In this document: positions 57,243 through 64,000 of the stretch, piece by piece
How positions within the stretch are numbered: the stretch's first letter is position 1
Layout of the letters: each line of letters starts with the position of its first letter
Assembly (NCBI RefSeq): GCF_002796985.1
Contig: NZ_PEKX01000008.1
Coordinates: 186,001-250,000, forward strand
Direction: 5' to 3'
DNA from: Pseudomonas sp.
GTDB taxonomy: Bacteria > Pseudomonadota > Gammaproteobacteria > Pseudomonadales > Pseudomonadaceae
Length of the DNA: 64,000 nt
Program-made: the position numbers and the translations under genes
The notes under the pieces: model-generated
Told to the model about the DNA's origin: nothing
The model's input: the letters and a program-made list of their open reading frames with translations, nothing else
Databases searched by the model: none

Positions 57243-57371
57243 TCGGCTGATCCCCTCGGCACTGATCCAGCGCAGGTTTGTGGCGATCTCCCCGGATAGC
57301 CACAAGCCTTGCGGGTGTTTCTCGCGCCACGAATACGGGAAAATGGGCCGTTGCCTGGAAAGGAGCGGACG

Positions 57372-58148
57372 ATGACCGCCAGCGAAGAGAAGTTCACCCG
57401 CCAGACCCTGGTGGAAGTGCAGACGCTCACCCCGAGCCTGTTCACCCTGCGCACCACCCGCGACAGTGGCTATCGCTTCCGCGCCGGGCAGTTCGCCCGC
57501 CTGGGCGTGTACAAGCCCAGCGGCAGCATCGTCTGGCGTGCCTACTCGATGGTCTCGGCGCCCCACGACGACTTCCTCGAGTTCTTCTCCATCGTCGTAC
57601 CCGGCGGCGAATTCACCAGCGAGCTGAGCCGCCTGCGCGTCGGCGACCAACTGCTGGTGGACCGCCAGGCTTTCGGCTTCCTCACCCTCGACCGCTTCCC
57701 CGACGGCCGCGACCTCTGGCTGCTATCCACCGGCACCGGCCTGGCGCCCTTCCTGTCGATCCTGCAGGACTTCGAGGTGTGGGAGCGCTTCGAGACCATC
57801 AAGCTGGTCTACAGCGCCCGCGAGGAAAAGGAACTGGCCTACCGTGAGCTGATCGCCAGCTTCGGCGCGATGGAGCACCTGGCCGAACATATCCACAAGC
57901 TGCAGTTCATCCCGGTGGTCACCCGCGAGCAGGTGCCCGGCTGCCTGAACGCACGGATCACCACGCTGATCGAGAACGGTGAGCTGGAACGCGCCGCCGG
58001 TCTGGAACTGACCCCGGAACATTCGCGGGTGATGCTCTGCGGCAACCCGCAGATGATCGAGGATACCCGCGCCGTGCTGAAGGCCCGTGGCATGAGCCTG
58101 GCGCTGACGCGCAAGCCTGGGCAGATCGCCGTGGAAAACTATTGGTAA
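57372..58148 (+). CDS. fpr: Ferredoxin/flavodoxin-NADP+ reductase Fpr
   Basis: A 258-aa flavoprotein. FAD-binding RAYSMVSAP is at residues 56-64, the NADP region STGTGLAPFLSI near 118, and the C-terminus ends VENYW, as in bacterial class I Fpr. It exchanges electrons between NADPH and ferredoxin or flavodoxin, often in oxidative stress. AAAGGAG precedes the ATG. Confidence 0.94.
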   Translation: MTASEEKFTRQTLVEVQTLTPSLFTLRTTRDSGYRFRAGQFARLGVYKPSGSIVWRAYSMVSAPHDDFLEFFSIVVPGGEFTSELSRLRVGDQLLVDRQAFGFLTLDRFPDGRDLWLLSTGTGLAPFLSILQDFEVWERFETIKLVYSAREEKELAYRELIASFGAMEHLAEHIHKLQFIPVVTREQVPGCLNARITTLIENGELERAAGLELTPEHSRVMLCGNPQMIEDTRAVLKARGMSLALTRKPGQIAVENYW

Positions 58149-58240
58149 GGCCGGCCCGATAGATTTTGAAAAGATTGTCCCCTTAGGGCCGCGAGGCTTT
58201 GCCCTTAGGATAGGCGTCCGTTTCCCTTTTTTCGGACCCT

Positions 58241-58390
58241 ATGGACAGTCAAAGTACAACGCCGGCCCCGGTGCCTACCTCAGTAGAGCCGGCGTTCGGC
58301 GAACCTCCCCCGGCATCCGCATTCGCGGATAAGCCTTCCCAGCCTGCCATGGCGCGCGCCCAGCGAGGTCGTTCGACATGGAATGGTTGA
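58241..58390 (+). CDS. Possible leader ORF overlapping the TerC gene start
   Basis: A 49-codon frame starts ATGGACAGTC and encodes a proline/alanine/serine-rich peptide (MDSQSTTPAPVPTSVEPAFG and so on). It ends at TGA 58388-58390, 13 bases inside the TerC coding region. The overlap would allow translational coupling. The ribosome site is weak, so this may be chance. Confidence 0.25.
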   Translation: MDSQSTTPAPVPTSVEPAFGEPPPASAFADKPSQPAMARAQRGRSTWNG

Positions 58391-59928
58391 TGGACCCCAC
58401 GGCCTGGCTCGGCCTGCTCACCCTGATCCTGCTCGAGCTGGTGCTCGGCATCGACAACCTGGTCTTCATCGCGATCCTCGCGGACAAGCTGCCGCCGCAT
58501 CTGCGCGACCGCGCGCGGCTGATCGGCCTGTCGCTGGCGCTGCTGATGCGCCTGGGCCTGCTGGCGAGCATTTCCTGGCTGGTCACGCTCACCGAGCCGC
58601 TGATCGAAGTGTTCGGCAAGAGCTTCTCCGGCCGCGACCTGATCATGTTGTTCGGTGGTCTGTTCCTGTTGTTCAAGGCCACGCTGGAGTTGCATGAGCG
58701 CCTGGAAGGCCGCGTGCAGCAGAGCAACGGCAAGCGCGTCTATGCCGCCTTCTGGCCGGTGGTCGCGCAGATCGTGGTGCTGGATGCGGTGTTCTCCCTC
58801 GACGCGGTAATCACTGCCGTGGGCATGGTCGAGCAACTGGAAGTGATGATGATCGCGGTCATCTTCTCCATCGGCCTGATGATGATCGCCAGCAAGCCGC
58901 TGACCCGCTTCGTCAACGAGCACCCGACGGTAATCATGCTGTGCCTGGGCTTCCTGCTGATGATCGGCTTCAGCCTGACCGCCGAAGGCTTGGGCTTCCA
59001 CATCCCGAAAGGCTACCTGTACGCCGCCATCGGCTTCAGCCTGCTGATCGAGATGGCCAACCAGCTGGTGCGCTGGAAGCGCCAGAAAAGCCAGCGCGGA
59101 CAGCGCGGCCTGCGCCAGCGCACTGCCCACGCGGTGCTGCGCCTGATGGGCGGCAAGGTCGACGCCGACGAGGTGGGCGAGGACATCGCTGACCTGGTGG
59201 GTGAGGACGATGGCGTCGACGCGCCGTTCCACCGCCGCGAGCGGGTGATGATCAGTGGTGTGCTGGGCCTGGCCGAGCGTCCGGTGAAAGCCGTGATGAT
59301 CGACCGCCAGCGCGTACACCGCGTGGACGTGGCCGACAGCCCGGAGAACATCCGTCGCGCGCTGCTGGAGTCGCCGTACTCGCGCCTGCTGGTGATCCGC
59401 GAAGGCAATATCGACGAGCCGCTGGGCTACGTGCACAAGAAGGAGTTGTTCTCCGCCCTGCTGCAGGGGCGCGAGCTGGACATCCTGCCGCTGCTGCGCG
59501 AGCCGCTGAGCCTGCCGGATAGCAGTACGGTGCTGGGCGCCCTGGAACTGATGCGCGAGGCCTCGACCCACCTGGCCTTCGTGGTCAACGAGTTCGGCGG
59601 CTTCGAGGGCATGCTGAGCATGACCGACGTCCTGGAAGCCATCGCCGGTGAGCTGCCGGATGCCAGCGAGGTGTCCGGTACGGACATCGAGGTGGAGGCG
59701 GGTGCCTACCGGGTGGATGGTGCTGTGACGTTGTCGGCGCTGGCCGACCGGGTCGGCTTTTACGCCCGCCCGACGGCGGAGTACCAGACCCTCGGCGGGT
59801 TGGCGCTCAAGCACCTTGGCCGCTTGCCGGCCAAGGGGGACACACTGGAGCTGGGTGGCTGGCGCCTGGAGGTGACGGACGTCAGCGAACGACGTATCGG
59901 CCGCGTTCTGCTGACTCCGCCGGCCTGA
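58378..59928 (+). CDS. TerC-family membrane protein with CBS and transporter-associated domains
   Basis: A 516-aa protein with three parts. First is an N-terminal TerC/YoaE-type membrane region (about seven helices, with LELVLGIDNLVFIAIL near residue 20 and VFSLDAVITAVGM near 138, whose acidic residues line the transport path). Second is a pair of CBS domains (about 290-420). Third is a CorC_HlyC domain at the C-terminus. The family is linked to manganese or other metal export. No riboswitch was recognised in the 230-base leader. Confidence 0.9.
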   Translation: MEWLMDPTAWLGLLTLILLELVLGIDNLVFIAILADKLPPHLRDRARLIGLSLALLMRLGLLASISWLVTLTEPLIEVFGKSFSGRDLIMLFGGLFLLFKATLELHERLEGRVQQSNGKRVYAAFWPVVAQIVVLDAVFSLDAVITAVGMVEQLEVMMIAVIFSIGLMMIASKPLTRFVNEHPTVIMLCLGFLLMIGFSLTAEGLGFHIPKGYLYAAIGFSLLIEMANQLVRWKRQKSQRGQRGLRQRTAHAVLRLMGGKVDADEVGEDIADLVGEDDGVDAPFHRRERVMISGVLGLAERPVKAVMIDRQRVHRVDVADSPENIRRALLESPYSRLLVIREGNIDEPLGYVHKKELFSALLQGRELDILPLLREPLSLPDSSTVLGALELMREASTHLAFVVNEFGGFEGMLSMTDVLEAIAGELPDASEVSGTDIEVEAGAYRVDGAVTLSALADRVGFYARPTAEYQTLGGLALKHLGRLPAKGDTLELGGWRLEVTDVSERRIGRVLLTPPA

Positions 59929-59952
59929 CTCGGCGCCTGATTAGCGGTCTGC

Positions 59953-60369
59953 TCAAGGAGCTCGGTTGTTCTGCTGCTTGAGCAGGTCACGAATCTCGGT
60001 CAGCAGGGTTTCTTCAGGCGTAGGCACTGGTGGGGCGCTGGGCTCGGCGGCCTCTTCACGCTTGAGGCGGTTGATCGCCTTGACGCCCATGAAGATGGCG
60101 AAGGCGACGATGATGAAGTCCAGGCAGGTCTGAATGAACTTGCCGTAGGCCAGGACCACCGCCGGCACATCGCCCTCGGCGGCCTTGAGCGTGATCGCCA
60201 ACTGGGAGAAATCGACGCCACCGATCAGCAGGCCGATGGGCGGCATGATCACGTCGCCGACGAAGGACGAGACGATCTTGCCGAACGCGGCGCCGATGAT
60301 GATGCCGACGGCCATGTCGACCACGTTGCCCTTGACGGCGAAGGCCTTGAATTCGCTAAGCAGACTCAT
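59953..60369 (-). CDS. mscL: Large-conductance mechanosensitive channel MscL
   Basis: A 138-aa channel protein. FKAFAVKGNVVDMAVGIIIG (residues 7-26) is the first helix and gate, and FIIVAFAIFMGVKAIN the second, with a cytoplasmic helix TPEETLLTEIRDLL at the end. It opens under hypo-osmotic shock. Confidence 0.96.
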   Translation of the reverse strand: MSLLSEFKAFAVKGNVVDMAVGIIIGAAFGKIVSSFVGDVIMPPIGLLIGGVDFSQLAITLKAAEGDVPAVVLAYGKFIQTCLDFIIVAFAIFMGVKAINRLKREEAAEPSAPPVPTPEETLLTEIRDLLKQQNNRAP

Positions 60370-60554
60370 GCATAGACTCCTTGTTACGCAAGATAGAGGG
60401 GGACAGCCGCAGTTTAGCGGCCCGTCGCCGTCTGAACACCCCGCAGGTGGTCAATTCCACCGGTATGACCGGCGGCGCTGGGCGAGTCCGTACCGTGGGC
60501 TAGGCTTACCGGGCAACCTATCCATGTCCACGCATCCACAGAAGGAGGCCCGTC

Positions 60555-60797
60555 ATGCCACTCGAGCATCATCCCCTGTCCCGCGAATTCCCCGACCAGA
60601 AGGCCCTGATGACCCGGTTGCACGGAAAGGACGCGAATTTCACCCGTATGGCTTCCAGCTACGAGGAACTGGACAAGAAGATCTACGACATCGAGGACGG
60701 CCGCGCCGCCATGGACGACCTCGCTCTCAACTCCCTCAAACTGCAACGCGTGGCACTGAAGGACGAGATTTCCGACCTGCTCAAACGATCCGGTTGA
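60555..60797 (+). CDS. YdcH/DUF465 family protein
   Basis: An 80-aa helical protein with the DUF465 pattern LEHHPLSREFPDQKALMTRL and LKLQRVALKDEISDLLKR, predicted to form a coiled-coil hairpin. GAAGGAGG precedes the ATG. Function is unknown. Confidence 0.85.
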   Translation: MPLEHHPLSREFPDQKALMTRLHGKDANFTRMASSYEELDKKIYDIEDGRAAMDDLALNSLKLQRVALKDEISDLLKRSG

Positions 60798-60874
60798 GCT
60801 TGATCAGAGTCAAGGGTGTGGGGCGGAGCGAGGCGTAGGCTCCTGTCATCATTTTCCCAACTGGTGCCACCGCC

Positions 60875-61117
60875 ATGCGCAAAGCCATTTCGTCCTCTGG
60901 CAAGTCCGTCACCAAACCCTCCAAAAGCAACGTCGAAGCCCTGCGCGCTCAGGAACGCCTGGTGCGCATGAAGCTGCAATACGAACTGCTGGACCAGCGG
61001 ATTGGCCGCGTGGAGGAGGGCATCGAACGCCCCGACTGCACCCTGGCCTCGCTGCTGATGCGCCGTGAGAGCCTCAAGTACGACATGGAGTGCCAGTACC
61101 GCCGCCTGGCGGGCTAA
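60875..61117 (+). CDS. Small helical protein, YdcH/DUF465-like
   Basis: An 80-aa lysine-rich helical protein with AQERLVRMKLQYELLDQRIG and LLMRRESLKYDMECQYRRL, similar in plan to the preceding gene but with a distinct basic N-terminus. The pair may have arisen by duplication. Its TAA stop shares its last base with a palindromic element. Confidence 0.65.
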   Translation: MRKAISSSGKSVTKPSKSNVEALRAQERLVRMKLQYELLDQRIGRVEEGIERPDCTLASLLMRRESLKYDMECQYRRLAG

Positions 61118-61259
61118 GAACCTGTTTACGGTCTGCTGCGCGTCGGCAGAACCGCGCTGAAATCGGCCTCGGGGTGCTCATTTACTGTGTGTAAACTCCG
61201 CTCCCTCAACCGATTTCAGCGCACTTCTGCTTTAGCTCGCGAGACCGTAAATAGGTTCT
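61117..61259. repeat. Long imperfect palindrome (MITE-like), about 143 bp
   Basis: Terminal arms begin AGAACCTGTTTACGGTCTG and end AGACCGTAAATAGGTTCT. Internal arms GCGCTGAAATCGG/CCGATTTCAGCGC complete about 55-base imperfect inverted repeats around a loop ATTTACTGTGTGTAAACT. It fills the gap before radA. It resembles a non-autonomous mobile element, and no target duplication is obvious. Confidence 0.75.
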
Positions 61260-61316
61260 GAAGCGCCTCGCCCGATTGGCTTATGATGCGGGCTTTGTAT
61301 TCGACGGAAGTCCCCC

Positions 61317-62696
<1,380 letters not shown>

Positions 62697-62722
62697 CCCC
62701 GCTTCAGCGTTGGGGGTGAGCC

Positions 62723-62788
62723 ATCGCGGACAGAGTCCGCTCCTACGAAAATGCTAGCTTGGGCGCAGGAGCGGACTCTGTCCGCGAT
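62723..62788. repeat. Inverted repeat, ATCGCGGACAGAGTCCGCTCCTAC family
   Basis: Facing arms ATCGCGGACAGAGTCCGCTC and GAGCGGACTCTGTCCGCGAT are exact complements apart from the spacer (TACGAAAATGCTAGCTTGGG region). It lies between the convergent radA and mapZ genes and could end both transcripts. Confidence 0.85.
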
Positions 62789-62810
62789 CGGCCAATGCCG
62801 GCACGGTATT

Positions 62811-63179
62811 TCAATGTTCGCTGAGCAGCGTCAGTTCGCGCTCCAGCATCGACTCGTCACCCAGGTTCAGTTCCACCAGGCGCCGCAGATGACTGATGGA
62901 GTCCAGGTCGATGTGCCGGCAGTTGAAGCCCAGCAGGCCCTCGCGTTCCCAGGCAAGGTCGGCCTCCATATAGACGTTGACGTCGAAGCCCAGGTAGATG
63001 CGCACCTGCACCGGCTCGCCAGCGACGACGTTCCAGTGTTCCGGCCGCTGCACCAGCAGGCCCTGCAGGGACAGGTCCAGCAGCGTCACCTTCCAGCGCT
63101 GGTCGCCCTGGCTGATCTCGGTGCCGGCGTCGAAGGCAATGCGCTGGAAGCGCCGGCGCTCGTCGTGATCGTCAGTCAT
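62811..63179 (-). CDS. mapZ: PilZ-domain c-di-GMP effector MapZ
   Basis: A 122-aa single PilZ domain. The RxxxR motif is RRRFQR (residues 8-13) and the DxSxxG motif is DLSLQG near 36. The C-terminal IDLDSISHLRRLVELNLGD segment matches P. aeruginosa PA4608 (MapZ), which on binding c-di-GMP inhibits the chemotaxis methyltransferase CheR1. ATG at 63179 is the natural start; longer frames lack family similarity. Confidence 0.92.
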   Translation of the reverse strand: MTDDHDERRRFQRIAFDAGTEISQGDQRWKVTLLDLSLQGLLVQRPEHWNVVAGEPVQVRIYLGFDVNVYMEADLAWEREGLLGFNCRHIDLDSISHLRRLVELNLGDESMLERELTLLSEH

Positions 63180-63358
63180 GTCGTGGCTCTCCGGCCGTTT
63201 TTGCTTCGCCTCACTATAGACGTAAGCCATTACTGACGCGTCGTACGCCAGTTCCTGACGTTTCGTCCGACAGATGCAGCCCGCACGGGTTTGACAGGCT
63301 GCGGCCCCTCGCCAAAGCTCCATGTGCGTTAAACCACTACAACTGCGGAGTGCAGAGC

Positions 63359-63865
63359 ATGGACAAGAAGCTTGTGAGCAAGGGTTTGATCATTGGGGTA
63401 TTGAGCGCCTTCAGTCTGCTGGCGCAGGCCGACCAGGCGGGTGGCGGTGGCTGCGGTTGGGGCAACATGGTGTTCGAGGGGCAGCGCGGGCTGTTCCCGC
63501 ACCTGCTGGCGACCACCACCAACGGGACCTCGGGCAACGCCACCTTCGGCCTCACTTCCGGTACCAACGGGTGTGATTCCAGTGTGCGTCTGGGCTACGG
63601 CGGCCGCTCGATCTTCGCCATGAACGGCATGCTCGACAACATCGCCGAGAACATGGCCCAGGGGCATGGCGAGGCACTGGACGCCTACGCTGTCCTGCTT
63701 GGCATTCCGACCCAGGACCGCGCGCACTTCGCCCAGGTCACCCAGCAGCACTTCGGCGAAATCTTCACCTCCAAGGACGCCACCGGCGAGCAGGTGCTGA
63801 ACAACACCCTGGCAGTCATGAGCCGCGACCAGACCCTGGCGCAGTACGCCAAGCAACCGGCCTGA
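63359..63865 (+). CDS. DUF3015 exported protein
   Basis: A 168-aa precursor with a signal peptide (residues 1-23, ending LLAQAD). Family motifs are GCGWGNMVFEGQRG, TTNGTSGNATFGLTSGTNGC and DNIAENMAQGHGE. The mature form is probably periplasmic with one disulfide. Divergent from mapZ. Function unknown. Confidence 0.88.
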   Translation: MDKKLVSKGLIIGVLSAFSLLAQADQAGGGGCGWGNMVFEGQRGLFPHLLATTTNGTSGNATFGLTSGTNGCDSSVRLGYGGRSIFAMNGMLDNIAENMAQGHGEALDAYAVLLGIPTQDRAHFAQVTQQHFGEIFTSKDATGEQVLNNTLAVMSRDQTLAQYAKQPA

Positions 63866-63880
63866 TCGACCAGCTCGTAC

Positions 63881-63908
63881 AAAAGGCCCGCCCCAGGCGG
63901 GCCTTTTC
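63881..63908 (+). terminator. Terminator after the DUF3015 gene
   Basis: The stem AAAAGGCCCGCC/GGCGGGCCTTTT has a short CCA loop. The remaining 92 bases to the window end hold no supported gene; a possible ATG at 63981 begins a frame that runs off the edge. Confidence 0.8.
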
Positions 63909-64000
63909 ATTTCCTGACCGCGCGGTCGGAAGCGGTTGACCTCCGGCAATAAGCGCGTAACCGCTCTAGACTAAGGTCGTATGAATGGGTCGTGGGAAAA

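Noticed and set aside
58149..58377. A yybP-ykoY (manganese) riboswitch upstream of the TerC gene
   Set aside because: Such riboswitches often precede TerC genes, but the conserved core was not recognisable. A CCCTTAGG direct repeat is present instead.
63936..63972. A sigma-70 promoter (TTGACC and TAGACT) near the right edge
   Set aside because: The spacing is about 25 bases, too long for a standard promoter.

Overview
The window is a chromosomal segment of a GC-rich gammaproteobacterium, almost certainly a Pseudomonas close to the P. aeruginosa / P. nitroreducens group. The evidence is the gene content and order: fdnGHI-fdhE-selA-selB with tRNA-Sec nearby, tauABCD followed by an OPT transporter, betT and cioAB, and radA-mapZ-DUF3015. 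Short palindromic REP-type repeats with the GTAGGAGCGAGC core also fit. Coding density is high. Most long ORFs opposite real genes are high-GC shadows.

Layout. 1-8510: the 3' part of a selenocysteine formate dehydrogenase operon (fdnG', fdnH, fdnI), its maturation factor fdhE, and the Sec machinery selA and selB. 8566-10488: a membrane-anchored alpha/beta hydrolase and a small membrane protein. 10664-10759: selC (tRNA-Sec, anticodon TCA), followed to about 12.4 kb by a small phage-like relic. The relic has a ParD-like antitoxin remnant, a 98-aa protein, an excisionase/Cox-like protein, three operator-like dyads, a divergent Arc-type repressor and a small DNA-binding-like protein. 12.4-20.4 kb: many small genes read leftward (Excalibur protein, DUF6434, lipoproteins, GrpB, CigR-like, VanX-like dipeptidase, a lipoyl-carrier/DsrE/GNAT operon, two DUF4136 lipoproteins, a SAM methyltransferase, a MazG-like protein). 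20.4-28.1 kb: a fatty-acid-type set (MaoC hydratase, AraC regulator, ketoacyl reductase, thiolase), then an Lrp regulator divergent from an EamA exporter.

28.3-33.2 kb: a sulfur-scavenging cluster, an acyl-CoA-dehydrogenase-like protein plus tauABCD. 33.6-38.4 kb: an OPT transporter, a VapBC-type toxin-antitoxin pair and a BCCT transporter, with an unlisted 39-aa ORF beyond it. 39.2-42.7 kb: a lipoprotein, an atypical AAA+ regulator, a PLP sulfur amino acid enzyme and an orphan MetQ. 43.1-45.8 kb: the cyanide-insensitive oxidase cioA-cioB plus a DUF2474 small subunit. 46.0-53.7 kb: an MFS transporter and a five-gene periplasmic molybdenum hydroxylase cluster (large subunit with Tat signal, 2Fe-2S subunit, triheme cytochrome c, XdhC, MocA). 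53.9-64.0 kb: hydrolase, rlmG, an orphan TRAP binding protein, fpr, a TerC/CBS protein, mscL, two YdcH-like proteins, radA, mapZ and a DUF3015 protein.

No CRISPR array, complete prophage or intact insertion sequence is visible. The least explained parts are the repressor/operator relic beside selC, the lipoyl-carrier plus DsrE gene pair, the AAA+ regulator that lacks both sigma-54 contact and Fis-HTH signatures, and composite arrays of several different palindromic repeats between operons.
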